64,000 nt of DNA from Butyrivibrio sp. INlla21 (GCF_900116875.1 NZ_FPCC01000005.1:124001-188000); one strand, 5' to 3'; positions 34,790 to 44,736 are shown, counted from the first letter of the stretch. The notes: a model not told the origin generated them from the sequence alone. A program made the numbers and translations.

Positions 34790-36088
34790 TTAGTTAAATC
34801 TCTGTGATGCTACGGTGTAGATATCTTCGATAAGTCTGATACCGCCTTCGTAACCCACAATTGCATCATTAAGAACTATCTTGTCCTTAACGGGCCATGA
34901 GATGTTGAGGAAGTTACCTTTAAGATCCTCAGTTACTTCTTTATCATAGTAGCCGCCAAGAACAAGCGGATATCCATGATAGTCATGGTTCTTTATCTCT
35001 TCATGGATCTTGTATCCGTCAGTCTCAAATACAACCTCTGCTTCAAGTCCGTAGTTGAGCTTTTTAAACTCTTCCGTGATTGCTTCTCTGTATTCCTTTG
35101 GCGTATCATCGGTAACGAACTGCTTGGCGGGAACAAGTCCGAGATCGTTTGTAAGGAACTTGGTAATTCCGAGAGCATACTGAGCATCAGCAACAACTGA
35201 GAACTGCTTGTTGATTACTCGGTTCTCAAGGAACAGATCCGCAAATCTCTCGATGAGATAGTAGTAATAATTCTCATGCTCTGTTATAACATCCTCTACA
35301 AGCTTCTCATCTACTCCTGCAAACTTTCCTACTTCTCTAAGGAACTTACTTGTCTCGAAAGCTCCGATAGGAAGTGTATTGTAGTGAAGATAAGGTGTTC
35401 CGAGTTTTTTCTCAAGCTTCTTTACATTCTTGAGTGAAACCCAAGGAGAAACAAGAAGGTTGAACTCAGCAGAGGCAATCTTATCTACGTTCTTTATTCC
35501 TCTCTGATATCCAAATATAGTATTGGGTGTAAGACCTATCTCTTTTAACAGTTTCTCAAGTGCTCTTAAGTTTCCAAGCCAGTAAAGATCCTGATAAGGA
35601 ACGTCAGCCCAGATATTTACAAGACCCTTTTCCTTCTTATCAGTCTTCTTTATGTACTGGTCAATGATCGCATCAATAATCTGCTCATGTCCCTTGTAGT
35701 TGTTTCCTTTAAATCCTGCTGTAGGAGCGTAGATTACAGGCTTATCCGCATCTGCAAACTCAGATACAACTTCTCCTGAATCATCACCTACAATCTCTGG
35801 AATACATCCTGTAAGTACAACGTACATGTCCGCATCGATGACCTTAAGCGCATTATCGATGGTTGAATGAAGCTTTTTTACACCGCCGAATACAACGTCT
35901 TTTTCATTGATACTTGTACATGGAAAAATATTTGGTGAAAAGTATCCGCTGCTTCCGTTTCCGTCAGAGAGCTTCTGAGCACATCCGGGGCCGGAGTGAA
36001 GAATAGGGATAGCTCTTTCAATTGCCTGCACTGTCTGCATTGCACCCAGCGCACATTTATATCTTTGTTTATCAAGTAACTTTGCCAT
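34790..36088 (-). CDS. Nitrogenase-like component 1, beta-type (NifK-like) subunit
   Basis: A 432-residue subunit of the nitrogenase component 1 family, shorter than NifK (about 500). The three P-cluster-type cysteines are conserved: C12 (KCALGAMQ), C36 (SGPGC) and C95 (TGCIPEIVGDD). It lies 19 bp after the nifD-like gene and should pair with it as an alpha2beta2 core reduced by the NifH-like protein. The operon has no nifE or nifN, so this is not a nif system. The best functional analogy is a nitrogenase-like reductase such as MarK. A scaffold (NifN-like) role is an alternative but is less likely with only one D/K pair. Confidence 0.85.
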   Translation of the reverse strand: MAKLLDKQRYKCALGAMQTVQAIERAIPILHSGPGCAQKLSDGNGSSGYFSPNIFPCTSINEKDVVFGGVKKLHSTIDNALKVIDADMYVVLTGCIPEIVGDDSGEVVSEFADADKPVIYAPTAGFKGNNYKGHEQIIDAIIDQYIKKTDKKEKGLVNIWADVPYQDLYWLGNLRALEKLLKEIGLTPNTIFGYQRGIKNVDKIASAEFNLLVSPWVSLKNVKKLEKKLGTPYLHYNTLPIGAFETSKFLREVGKFAGVDEKLVEDVITEHENYYYYLIERFADLFLENRVINKQFSVVADAQYALGITKFLTNDLGLVPAKQFVTDDTPKEYREAITEEFKKLNYGLEAEVVFETDGYKIHEEIKNHDYHGYPLVLGGYYDKEVTEDLKGNFLNISWPVKDKIVLNDAIVGYEGGIRLIEDIYTVASQRFN

Positions 36089-36107
36089 TTAAATCAGCCT
36101 CCGTGAA

Positions 36108-37577
36108 TCATGCTTTGTCCTGAACGAGGAACTCTCCTACATTCTGTTTGTACCACCAATCTGTATAAGGAAGCTTTGTTCTCTTTGCGAGATTCTGCTC
36201 AAAGCTTCTGTTTCTGATACTGTCAAGGATTGAATATGCAAACTCCAAAGTGTGTTTGTAACCAAAGATCATATACTCATCCGCAACATATACAGAAGGT
36301 GTTCCGTTCTTGATTGCCCAAACAGTTGAACCGGGATGTCTTGATAGATACAGATCCGGCTGATACTTGTTCAGAATGTTCATAACCTCAAAGTTCTGCT
36401 GATCCGCAACACTGGCCTCGAAATCAATATTGTTATCAAGAAGATATTTCATTGAAGGAGGTACATCTCCGTTCTCATACTTCTTGTCATAGTGCCATGC
36501 AAGAGCCCATACAACCTCAATGCCAAGTTCGTTAAGAACACGGGATACCTCGAATGTATATCCGGGTCCCATACCGAGTACTGCTCTAAGTCCCTTAAGC
36601 TCTTTCTTAACTTCCTCAATCTTGGGAAGATAGATTGCTCTCTGCTCCTGAATGTACTTTTCTATCTTTTCACTTCTGCCTGTAACCTTACCTATCTCGC
36701 GAAGCCAAGCCTCAAAACCTACGATACCGCACTGGTTGATGCTTCTTACATAAGGAACGCCGTACTTTTCTTCAAGTACGTTTCCAAGATAGTTACCAAG
36801 TGTTCCGCAGATACATGTGGTAGCTACTGCTTCAGATATGTGAGAAAGCTCCTCAATAGTAGAGTTACAGTAAAGGAATGTCGGCTCAAGATCAAATTCC
36901 TTGAACATCTCTATGATCTCGGGTCTTGCACTCTCATAGAAATTCTTAAAGTTAATCTTATTGCTCTTTACTCCCTCTCTTGGCGGTTTAACAATAGACT
37001 GTAGAACCGCATGGTCTGCAATATCAAATCCTGTTGCCCAGATTCTTGACTTGAATCCCTCACAGTGAACCGCAACTATAGGAACCTGAATCTCATCTTT
37101 GAGCTCATCCACAATACTGTCGATATCCTCTCCAATGATTCCCGTTGCACAGGAGCTTGATACGAAAATAGCCTTGGGACTGTATCTTTTGTTTACTTCC
37201 AGAATGATATTTCTAAGAGTATTGGTTGAACCAAAGATAGTGTCATTCTCATTCATATCTGTTCCAACATAGACAGTATCATTGGTAACACCACGCTTTT
37301 TGGCCATAACCTTATCAAGGTAATATGTACCTGCTGCCGCAACCGAACAGCCTGCAGGTCCGTGATGAATGATGGCGATGTCTCTTATCGCAGAAAGCTG
37401 ACCAAGGGCACAGCTTGAAAGACAAGAGCTTGACTGTGAAAAACATCTTGAACATCCTTTAAGTGTTCCGCATTCGCTCTGACTTGCAAGATCCTTGAGC
37501 GATCCGATGTAGCCTGTGATCGAACCTATTCTGTTTTCTCTGGTAGCCACATTGGAGTTATTTAAATTCGTTGCCAT
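36108..37577 (-). CDS. Nitrogenase-like component 1, alpha-type (NifD-like) subunit
   Basis: A 489-residue component 1 subunit. P-cluster-type cysteines are C56 (SCALGQ), C77 (HHGPAGC) and C143 (SSSCATGIIGED). By alignment around LEEKYGVP, C257 (CICG) matches the cofactor-binding Cys of NifD, and H442 (FGYKHT) is the candidate second cofactor ligand near the C-terminus. Extra cysteines C36, C42, C45 and C52 cluster before the first P-cluster Cys, unlike NifD. Predicted role: catalytic subunit holding a NifB-derived Fe-S cofactor. The substrate is unknown; a sulfur compound is favoured by the embedded cysK and flanking sulfur genes. Confidence 0.87.
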   Translation of the reverse strand: MATNLNNSNVATRENRIGSITGYIGSLKDLASQSECGTLKGCSRCFSQSSSCLSSCALGQLSAIRDIAIIHHGPAGCSVAAAGTYYLDKVMAKKRGVTNDTVYVGTDMNENDTIFGSTNTLRNIILEVNKRYSPKAIFVSSSCATGIIGEDIDSIVDELKDEIQVPIVAVHCEGFKSRIWATGFDIADHAVLQSIVKPPREGVKSNKINFKNFYESARPEIIEMFKEFDLEPTFLYCNSTIEELSHISEAVATTCICGTLGNYLGNVLEEKYGVPYVRSINQCGIVGFEAWLREIGKVTGRSEKIEKYIQEQRAIYLPKIEEVKKELKGLRAVLGMGPGYTFEVSRVLNELGIEVVWALAWHYDKKYENGDVPPSMKYLLDNNIDFEASVADQQNFEVMNILNKYQPDLYLSRHPGSTVWAIKNGTPSVYVADEYMIFGYKHTLEFAYSILDSIRNRSFEQNLAKRTKLPYTDWWYKQNVGEFLVQDKA

Positions 37578-37616
37578 TATTTCTTTTCTCCTATATAAAC
37601 TATGTCAAAATCCTAT

Positions 37617-38615
37617 TTAATCCTGAGCCTTAGCAAAAAGATTGGTTGAAAGATATCTAAGTCCTGTGTCAGGGAATACAGCAACAATCTTCTTGCCTTT
37701 ATTCTCTTCTCTTTCTGCCAATACTCTTGCTGCATGGAGAGCCGCACCTGATGATGTACCGATAAGAACACCGTCGTTTGCAGCAAGCTCTCTTGCTGCA
37801 TTGTATGCATCAAGTGCCTCTACTTCGAGATATTCATCATAGATATTTCTGTCCATTGTTGCAGGAACAAGATTGTCGGGAACTCCTTCAAAAGGATGTA
37901 CTCCTGTTATCTCTTCCTCCGGAGGATTCTTATCTGCATCCGGAAGTGAGTTGGGTCCGGGCTGAACAGCAACTATCTTTATGTTAGGATTCTTTTCCTT
38001 GAGATAAGCACCTGTTCCTGAAACAGTTCCGCCTGTACCTACACAGGCTACAAGAATATCAACCTGTCCGTCTGTATCTTCCCATATCTCGGGACCTGTT
38101 GTTCTCTTATGAACCGCAGGGTTTGCAGGATTGGAACACTGATCGAGAAACACTACATGATCTTCCTTATCAAGAACGTCTTCCTTAAGTGCCTTGATGG
38201 CAGCAACGAAATCGCCGCCTGTTTCCTCAAGAACCTTAGCAATAACAGGCTCTTCACCAAGCTTGATTGTCTTTCCGCCAAATGCCTGAATTACCTGGAA
38301 TCTTTCTTTACTAACCTGATCCTGAATATAAACTCTGAAAGGATATCCTTTTGCTGCGGCGATAGCTGCAAGTCCGATACCTGTATTTCCGCTTGTTGTC
38401 TCAACAACAGTGTCTCCGGGCTTAAGCTTTCCACTCTTCTCCGCATCCTCTATCATGGCAAGTGCAATTCTGTCCTTTACGCTCTGATTTGGATTGAAAT
38501 ACTCAAGCTTACCGATAATATTTGCCTTAAGATTATGTTTTTTTTCATATCCTGAAAGCTCTAAAAGCGGTGTTCTGCCCACAAGTTCCGTAATAGATTT
38601 GTATACGCGTGACAT
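37617..38615 (-). CDS. cysK: Cysteine synthase inside the nitrogenase-like operon
   Basis: A 332-residue PLP enzyme of the O-acetylserine sulfhydrylase family. LVGRTPLLEL (11-20) and NPNQSVKDR with the Schiff-base K47 are followed by the substrate loop [12 protein letters not shown] and the phosphate-binding GTGGTVSGTG. A perfect AAGGAGG site precedes the ATG. It sits between the nifH-like and nifD-like genes, all on one strand with gaps of about 40 bp, so it is cotranscribed with them. It would fix sulfide or another thiol released by the reductase. A second cysK lies at 43.7 kb. Confidence 0.92.
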   Translation of the reverse strand: MSRVYKSITELVGRTPLLELSGYEKKHNLKANIIGKLEYFNPNQSVKDRIALAMIEDAEKSGKLKPGDTVVETTSGNTGIGLAAIAAAKGYPFRVYIQDQVSKERFQVIQAFGGKTIKLGEEPVIAKVLEETGGDFVAAIKALKEDVLDKEDHVVFLDQCSNPANPAVHKRTTGPEIWEDTDGQVDILVACVGTGGTVSGTGAYLKEKNPNIKIVAVQPGPNSLPDADKNPPEEEITGVHPFEGVPDNLVPATMDRNIYDEYLEVEALDAYNAARELAANDGVLIGTSSGAALHAARVLAEREENKGKKIVAVFPDTGLRYLSTNLFAKAQD

Positions 38616-38652
38616 ACCTTTTCCTCCTTAAGTCTGAATCCTTCTGTATATA

Positions 38653-39528
<876 letters not shown>

Positions 39529-39582
39529 TTATGTATAAAAAAAGGCATTGCAAAAGTAAGCTATTTTCTTACATTCACAAAA

Positions 39583-39597
39583 CCTCCGGTTGACCGG
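39583..39597. promoter_or_regulatory. GC-rich operator-like motif CCTCCGGTTGACCGG
   Basis: Nearly identical to the block at 29259-29273 (one base differs over 15). It includes the palindrome TGACCGGTCA (39591-39600). It lies between the nifX-like and nifH-like genes, 82 bp upstream of the latter. It may be a GC-rich variant of the CCTACT-type dyad. Confidence 0.45.
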
Positions 39598-39606
39598 TCA
39601 GCTTTT

Positions 39607-39981
39607 TTACTGTCCGCTTATGCTGTTCATTTCCTTAAGTAATCTGAGGTACCCGTCCAGCTTTTTTATCGCCGCATCTACGGGTCCCGGCATTTCAAAT
39701 GCTGCGATTCCTCGCTCTTCGAGTTCGCCCATCGCTCCGCCTCCGATCTTGGCTACCAGAACGAAATTGCAATCCGCAACGCCGTCTACTCCTCTTTTTA
39801 ATTTCTCAGCGTTGTGATGCCCGCCTTCACATACCGGAATCACAAAACGCTGTTCAATTTCCTCATAGTCGCCGTTCTCATCAACATCAACTATCAAAAA
39901 GCTTTCGGCTCTTCCGAAATGCTGATCTACATATCGGTTGTCTGTAGATGCAAGCGCGACTCTGTAAACTGCTTTATCCAT
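39607..39981 (-). CDS. NifX/NifB C-terminal family protein
   Basis: A 124-residue cofactor-carrier-type protein. The family pattern is clear: VALASTDNRYVDQHFGRAES, then PVCEGGHHNAEKL near residue 50 (C and HH being candidate cluster ligands), then VLVAKIGGGAMGELEERGI. It overlaps the nifB-like stop by 8 bp, so translation is coupled. In NifB of many diazotrophs this domain is fused to the radical SAM part; here it is a separate partner. It probably receives the NifB product and passes it to the NifD/K-like core. Confidence 0.88.
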   Translation of the reverse strand: MDKAVYRVALASTDNRYVDQHFGRAESFLIVDVDENGDYEEIEQRFVIPVCEGGHHNAEKLKRGVDGVADCNFVLVAKIGGGAMGELEERGIAAFEMPGPVDAAIKKLDGYLRLLKEMNSISGQ

Positions 39982-40846
39982 GTGAAAATGTATTCCTTAC
40001 GTTAACTCTGCTCTGGTATACGAGCTTGCTGTACTCGCTCATTCCCGGAACTCCGACCGCATCTGCACGGCAGTGTGCGCAGTGTCTGAACACTTTGATG
40101 TACTGCTCCGCATCCTCTCTGGCTTTTTCTATCTGCTCACATGTCGGCTTTGGTATATCTTTAAGCTGATGCTGCGGTATCAGCGGAATAATGTTATACA
40201 TCAGCGCTCCGGCTTCTTTGACCGTCTTTGCGATGGTAGCTATGTGCTCATCATTTATTCCCGGTACGAGAACGGTGTTGATCTTGAGCGTCACTCCCGC
40301 ATCTGCGACCTTCTTGATTCCTTTGAGCTGATTCTCGATAAGAATCTTTGCGCCTTCCTCTCCGTATATCTTCTCGCCGTGCCAAATGATATATCCATTG
40401 AGCTTGGCTTCAATCTTGGGATCGACTGCGTTAACGGTAACCGTCAGAGTATCGATTCCGACCTCAATCAGTTCGTCCGCTTTTTCATACAGAAGAAGTC
40501 CGTTTGTGCTCATGCACTTTAGAAGTTCGGGATGGCTTTTTCCTATCTTTTTAAAAGTCTCAAAAGCGTAATCCGTCGCCAATGTATCGCCGGGGCCTGC
40601 AATTCCTGCCACCTTGATGTTCGGCACAAATCCAAGTGCTCTGTCTATAAATGTATTTGCTTCGTCAGGGGATATCACTTTAGAAGTTACGCCTGGTCTT
40701 TGCTCGACATCATTTATTGTCCTGTCGCAAAATCTGCAAGCTATGTTACATCCGGGACTTACAGGAAGATGAATTCTTCCCGCATTGAACTTACATCCGC
40801 CAAAGCAAGGATGGTTTTTCTCAAGCTCTTCATATGTTCTTGCCAT
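39974..40846 (-). CDS. nifB: NifB-like radical SAM cofactor maturase
   Basis: A 290-residue radical SAM protein. The CX3CX2C motif in GCNIACRFCDR (C33, C37 and C40 from this start) binds the SAM cluster. HPCFGGCKFNAGRIHLPVSP at the N-terminus and VTLKINTVLVPGINDEH are typical of NifB, with further cysteines in HCAHCRADAVG near the C-terminus. NifB builds the carbide-containing 8Fe core (NifB-co, L-cluster). Its presence without NifE/NifN suggests the core is used directly. Start choice: the ATG at 40846 has GAGGAG 8 bp upstream; a TTG two codons earlier is less likely. Confidence 0.93.
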   Translation of the reverse strand: MARTYEELEKNHPCFGGCKFNAGRIHLPVSPGCNIACRFCDRTINDVEQRPGVTSKVISPDEANTFIDRALGFVPNIKVAGIAGPGDTLATDYAFETFKKIGKSHPELLKCMSTNGLLLYEKADELIEVGIDTLTVTVNAVDPKIEAKLNGYIIWHGEKIYGEEGAKILIENQLKGIKKVADAGVTLKINTVLVPGINDEHIATIAKTVKEAGALMYNIIPLIPQHQLKDIPKPTCEQIEKAREDAEQYIKVFRHCAHCRADAVGVPGMSEYSKLVYQSRVNVRNTFSHG

Positions 40847-40860
40847 AATCAAATCTCCTC

Positions 40861-41019
40861 TCAGAATCTCTGTTTACGGCTTGTCTCGAGCTGAGTTACT
40901 TTGCCATCGTGTACTGTTATTGTTATCGTGCCATACTGTATACTTTTGATGCTCTCAACTATGCTTTCCAAAAGAGCCTCATCGACTTCTGTAGTCTTTG
41001 GTATTTCTGCCTTTGCCAT
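40861..41019 (-). CDS. YezD family small protein (DUF2292)
   Basis: A 52-residue protein. ESIVESIKSIQYGTITITVH and DGKVTQLETSRKQRF match the DUF2292/YezD family, small proteins often found beside sulfate and cysteine assimilation genes. Function is unknown. Start choice: the ATG at 41019 has AGGAG 9 bp upstream. The frame is open for 36 further codons, but those would run through the operator at 41056-41072. It is the first gene of the nitrogenase-like operon. Confidence 0.8.
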   Translation of the reverse strand: MAKAEIPKTTEVDEALLESIVESIKSIQYGTITITVHDGKVTQLETSRKQRF

Positions 41020-41055
41020 AAACTTTATCTCCTCGCCTGTTTTATAACCCATCTC

Positions 41056-41072
41056 CCTACTCGGTAAGTAGG
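41056..41072. promoter_or_regulatory. Operator-like dyad CCTACTCGGTAAGTAGG
   Basis: Fourteen of 17 bases match the site at 34090-34106. It lies 37 bp upstream of the yezD start codon and 63 bp downstream of the TTATAGC-type site. Its place near the start codon fits a repressor. Confidence 0.62.
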
Positions 41073-41134
41073 TTTTAATAATGACGTTATATGCATTATG
41101 CTTTAGTTCGCTGCCATTGTAAAACACTTATAAT

Positions 41135-41150
41135 TTATAGCAGGGTATAA
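41135..41150. promoter_or_regulatory. LysR-like site TTATAGCAGGGTATAA
   Basis: The second of three TTATAGC-N5-ATAA sites. It begins 116 bp upstream of the yezD start and directly after the stop of the preceding PLP-enzyme gene, so the nitrogenase-like operon has its own promoter here. Confidence 0.62.
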
Positions 41151-41157
41151 ATAAAAC

Positions 41158-42336
41158 TTATCCCTCTGCTTTTTTAAACACTCTTTCGAACTCGTTTATC
41201 AGATCTTCTATTCCCTCGATTCCCACAGAAAGCCTGAGAATACGGTCGTTTATGCCATTCTTTTCAAGAACGTCCGCAGGGACATCCGCATGCGTCTGAG
41301 TTATGGGATAGGTGATAAGTGTCTCAGTTCCTCCAAGGCTCTCTGCAAAATAAATGAGTTCAACATTTGCCAAAATCTCTTTTGCAAACTCAGCGGAATC
41401 AACCTCAAAGGTGAGCATCGCGCCAAAGCCTCTTGCCTGCTTTTTCATGATCTCATAGCCGGGATGCTCTATTAATCCGGGGTAGATTACCTTGGTGACA
41501 TGCTTATTTTTCTTAAGGTACTCCGCGATCGCAAATGCATTTTCCTGTGCCTTGTTAAGTCTTACGGAAAGCGTCCGTATACCTCTTAAAATAAGCCAGC
41601 TGTCAAAAGGACTTAGTCCTGCACCCGTTGTTTTATAGATAAAGCGAAGTCTCTCATTGAGATCTTCATCATTAACGATCACAAAACCTCCTATCGTATC
41701 ATGATGACCTCCAAGGAACTTTGTTCCCGAATGAATAACTATATCAGCTCCAAGATCGAGCGGATTCTGATAATAGGGTGATAAGAAAGTATTATCAACT
41801 ATCAGAATCAATCCTTTTTCATGAACTTTTTTGGCAAGCTCTTCAATGTCCGTAACGTTCATCATAGGATTGGTCGGAGTTTCTATATAAACTGCCTTGG
41901 TATTTTCTTTAATAAGAGGAAAAACATCCTCAATGCTCAGATTCGCAGCGGTATATGACAGGCCGTTCTTTCTACTTATCTCATTAAAGAGTCTAACGCT
42001 TCCGCCATAGAGATCCGAATCGATAATAAAATGATCTCCCGGTGAAAAGAGCTCCATCACAGCCGCAACTGCAGCCATTCCGCTTGAAAATGCGATCGCA
42101 TCTTTTCCGTTTTCCAAAAGAGCCACAACAGACTCAAGCTGCTGCCTCGTGGGATTCTGCTGCCTTGTATAATCAAATCCCGTACTCTCTCCAAGGCCCT
42201 TGTGCGCGAATGTCGCCGTCTGATAAATAGGGTAACTTACCGCTCCCCAAATATCTTTTAACTTCTCATCATTAAGCTGACACTTGGTGTCAGCGCTATA
42301 TTTTTCCTGTAGTCTACAGCCGTTTTCCGTACTCAC
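41158..42336 (-). CDS. Cys/Met metabolism PLP enzyme (cystathionine gamma-synthase/lyase or O-acylhomoserine sulfhydrylase)
   Basis: A 392-residue enzyme of the MetB/MetC/MetY fold. SYPIYQTATF, YTRQQNPTR and the central SSGMAAV are present, as is the Schiff-base lysine in IHSGTKFLGGHHD (K206). The length fits MetB or MetC (about 380-400) better than MetY (about 430), but the exact reaction is not decided by sequence. It could trap a released thiol or exchange sulfur between cysteine and homocysteine. It starts 46 bp after the patB-like gene, codirectional. Confidence 0.85.
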   Translation of the reverse strand: MSTENGCRLQEKYSADTKCQLNDEKLKDIWGAVSYPIYQTATFAHKGLGESTGFDYTRQQNPTRQQLESVVALLENGKDAIAFSSGMAAVAAVMELFSPGDHFIIDSDLYGGSVRLFNEISRKNGLSYTAANLSIEDVFPLIKENTKAVYIETPTNPMMNVTDIEELAKKVHEKGLILIVDNTFLSPYYQNPLDLGADIVIHSGTKFLGGHHDTIGGFVIVNDEDLNERLRFIYKTTGAGLSPFDSWLILRGIRTLSVRLNKAQENAFAIAEYLKKNKHVTKVIYPGLIEHPGYEIMKKQARGFGAMLTFEVDSAEFAKEILANVELIYFAESLGGTETLITYPITQTHADVPADVLEKNGINDRILRLSVGIEGIEDLINEFERVFKKAEG

Positions 42337-42382
42337 TTTTACTCCTCCCGATATCTTTCCTGTAACCTGTTATGCCATTTTG

Positions 42383-43573
42383 TCAGGTTTTACCATATCT
42401 CTTTTCATATGCTTCATACAGCTGTTCCATTGCTTTTTCTATAATGCTTCTTGGACTTGCTATATTTATTCTTTCAAAAAGAGCCGTCTTTCTGCCAAAG
42501 ATTATTCCTCCGTCGAGCCAGAGCTTTGCCTCATTTTCAATAAGATTCCTTAAATCTCTGTAGTCGGTAGTAACCTCTGAAAAATCGAGCCATATAAGAT
42601 ATGTTCCTTCAGGTTCTATAAGCTTAACCTTAGGCAGTTTTTCTTTTATGAAATTTCTGATGTAATCAAGATTTCCTTCAAGATATTCAAGGAGTTCGTC
42701 TACCCACTGCTCTCCTTTTTCATAGCAGGCTTTGGTTGCTACAAGTCCAAGCACATTGCACTGACTGTAGCCTCCCGCTCCGTTTTCACGATCAAATTTA
42801 TTTCTCAACGAAGTGTTTGGAATAATTATGTTTGCAATCTGAAGCCCCGCTATATTGAAAGTCTTACTCGGGGATGTTCCGAGGATCAGATTGTCCTTGT
42901 ACTTCTCTCCCAGAGTAATAAACGATGTATGCTTATATCCTTTAAATACAAAATCAAAATGAATCTCATCCGCAAAAATAAGAACGTTGTGCTTTAAGCA
43001 GATATCCCCGAGTCTTAAAAGCTCCTCTTTTGTCCACACTCTTCCTGCCGGATTGTGAGGGCTGCATAATAAAAAGAGCTTTACGTTTTCTTCAACTATC
43101 TTTTTTTCAAAATCTTCGAAGTCGATCTCGTAATGTCCGTTCTTATATACAAGCTGATTGTTTACGACTTTTCTTTTGTTAAGTTCTATTGTCTCTCTGA
43201 ACGGATAGTAGACAGGCTCCTGGATAATAACGCTTTCGCCGGGCTCCGTAAAAGCTCTTACAGCAACGGCTATTGCATATACAACTCCCGGTACGACAAT
43301 GTTCCAATCATAATCAATATCAAATCCGTGTCTTTTCTTAAACCAATTTGCGACAGCTTGCGTATAATCATCCTTGGGATCTGTGTAGCCAAAGATTCCG
43401 TGATCTACTCTTATCTTAATGTCATCAAGAATCTCATCGGGAAGTTTAAAATCCATATCCGCAACCCACAAAGGAAGCAGATCGTCACGCCTTCTTCTCT
43501 CTATTCCAAAGTCATATTTAAGGCTGCTCGTTCCGCGCCTGTCGATATCTTTACCAAAATCGTATTTACCCAC
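42383..43573 (-). CDS. MalY/PatB-type cystathionine beta-lyase (C-S lyase)
   Basis: A 396-residue PLP aminotransferase-fold C-S lyase. DLLPLWVADMDFKLP (31-45) is the MalY/PatB signature. SPHNPAGRVW (171-180), FADEIHFDFV (D202) and the PLP lysine in LGTSPSKTFNIAGL (K237) follow. It cleaves cystathionine or other cysteine conjugates to a thiol, pyruvate and ammonia. Start choice: a GTG at 43573 with AAGGAG 8 bp upstream. An in-frame ATG 20 codons earlier lies within an upstream hairpin and is rejected. Confidence 0.88.
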   Translation of the reverse strand: MGKYDFGKDIDRRGTSSLKYDFGIERRRRDDLLPLWVADMDFKLPDEILDDIKIRVDHGIFGYTDPKDDYTQAVANWFKKRHGFDIDYDWNIVVPGVVYAIAVAVRAFTEPGESVIIQEPVYYPFRETIELNKRKVVNNQLVYKNGHYEIDFEDFEKKIVEENVKLFLLCSPHNPAGRVWTKEELLRLGDICLKHNVLIFADEIHFDFVFKGYKHTSFITLGEKYKDNLILGTSPSKTFNIAGLQIANIIIPNTSLRNKFDRENGAGGYSQCNVLGLVATKACYEKGEQWVDELLEYLEGNLDYIRNFIKEKLPKVKLIEPEGTYLIWLDFSEVTTDYRDLRNLIENEAKLWLDGGIIFGRKTALFERINIASPRSIIEKAMEQLYEAYEKRYGKT

Positions 43574-43595
43574 GTAGAATGCTCCTTTTAATAAT

Positions 43596-43632
43596 TGAGA
43601 TCGCTCATCATATATGATGATAAGCGATCTCA
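43596..43632 (-). other. Hairpin in the patB-like leader
   Basis: A 10-bp outer stem (43596-43605 with 43623-43632) is extended by an inner CATCAT/ATGATG pairing. It lies 10 bp upstream of the AAGGAG site. No T tract follows on the minus strand; ATTATTTTT follows on the plus strand. It may be a processing or stability element between cysK and the patB-like gene. Confidence 0.5.
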
Positions 43633-43706
43633 TTATTTTTCATGTATATGAGAATGATATGCGAATTGCTTTACGGAAATGACCGTTTTTGCAATTCTTC
43701 AAGCGT

Positions 43707-44642
43707 TTAGTTCGCAAATAAAGGTGTTGAAAGATATCTGTCACCTGAATCGGGAAGAAGTACAACGATATTCTTTCCTGCATTCTCGGGTCTTGCTGCA
43801 ACGATTGTAGCTGCCTTAAGAGCCGCACCTGATGAGATACCTACGAGGATACCTTCTGATACTGCGAAGTTCTTACCCTCTTTGAATGCATCGTCGTTTT
43901 CTATAGCAATTACTTCATCGTAAATCTTTGTATTAAGTGTATCGGGGACGAATCCTGCACCGATACCCTGGATCTTGTGAGGTCCTGCTTCACCCTTTGA
44001 AAGAACAGGGCTTGTTGCGGGCTCAACTGCGACAACCTTAACGTTAGGATTCTGCTCCTTGAGGTATTCACCTACACCTGTGATTGTTCCGCCGGTACCG
44101 ATACCTGCGATAAAGATATCAACCTGTCCGCCTGCCTGCTCCCAGATCTCGGGGCCTGTTGTTGCTTTGTGGATTGCAGGGTTTGCAGGGTTAACAAACT
44201 GTCCGAGGATCAATGATCCTTCAATTTCTTTCTCAAGCTCTTCTGCCTTAGCGATTGCTCCCTTCATTCCTTTAGCGCCTTCTGTAAGAACTATCTCTGC
44301 GCCGTATGCCTTAAGAAGATTTCTTCTCTCAACACTCATCGTATCGGGAAGTGTAAGGATTGCTTTGTATCCCTTTGCTGCTGCAACTGCTGCAAGTCCG
44401 ATTCCTGTGTTTCCGCTTGTGGGCTCGATGATTGTTGCTCCGGGTTTAAGCTTTCCGCTCTTTTCAGCATCCTCTATCATGCTGAGTGCTACTCTGTCCT
44501 TAACCGATCCTGCGGGGTTTAAATACTCAAGCTTTGCAAGGATTGTTGCATTTGTATTTCCAACCTTCTTGCTGTATCCGTTGAGTTTAAGAAGAGGTGT
44601 TCCTCCGATAAGATCCAATGCGCTTTCTTTGATGTCTGCCAT
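43707..44642 (-). CDS. cysK: Cysteine synthase (second copy)
   Basis: A 311-residue O-acetylserine sulfhydrylase. [10 protein letters not shown] (11-20), the PLP lysine in [10 protein letters not shown] (K48), [12 protein letters not shown] and [10 protein letters not shown] are all canonical, as is [11 protein letters not shown]. Start choice: the ATG at 44642 has AAGGAG 9 bp upstream; two earlier in-frame ATGs have none. It heads a cysK-patB-metB-like gene run and has an extended -10 promoter plus a TTATAGC-type site upstream. It is the likely housekeeping copy, the one at 37.6 kb being dedicated to the nitrogenase-like operon. Confidence 0.94.
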   Translation of the reverse strand: MADIKESALDLIGGTPLLKLNGYSKKVGNTNATILAKLEYLNPAGSVKDRVALSMIEDAEKSGKLKPGATIIEPTSGNTGIGLAAVAAAKGYKAILTLPDTMSVERRNLLKAYGAEIVLTEGAKGMKGAIAKAEELEKEIEGSLILGQFVNPANPAIHKATTGPEIWEQAGGQVDIFIAGIGTGGTITGVGEYLKEQNPNVKVVAVEPATSPVLSKGEAGPHKIQGIGAGFVPDTLNTKIYDEVIAIENDDAFKEGKNFAVSEGILVGISSGAALKAATIVAARPENAGKNIVVLLPDSGDRYLSTPLFAN

Positions 44643-44696
44643 AATTCGTTTCTCCTTTATCATCATTTTTGTTCGTGTTTTTTATTTGATGATTGA

Positions 44697-44705
44697 ATCA
44701 TAGCA
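44697..44705 (-). promoter_or_regulatory. Extended -10 of the cysK promoter
   Basis: The minus strand reads TGCTATGAT (44705-44697), an extended -10. A weak -35 (TTTTCA, 44725-44720) is 17 bp upstream. The LysR-like site at 44737-44752 lies just upstream of the -35, the usual activator position. Confidence 0.5.
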
Positions 44706-44736
44706 TAAGGGTCCACTCGTGAAAATTAAGGAATAC

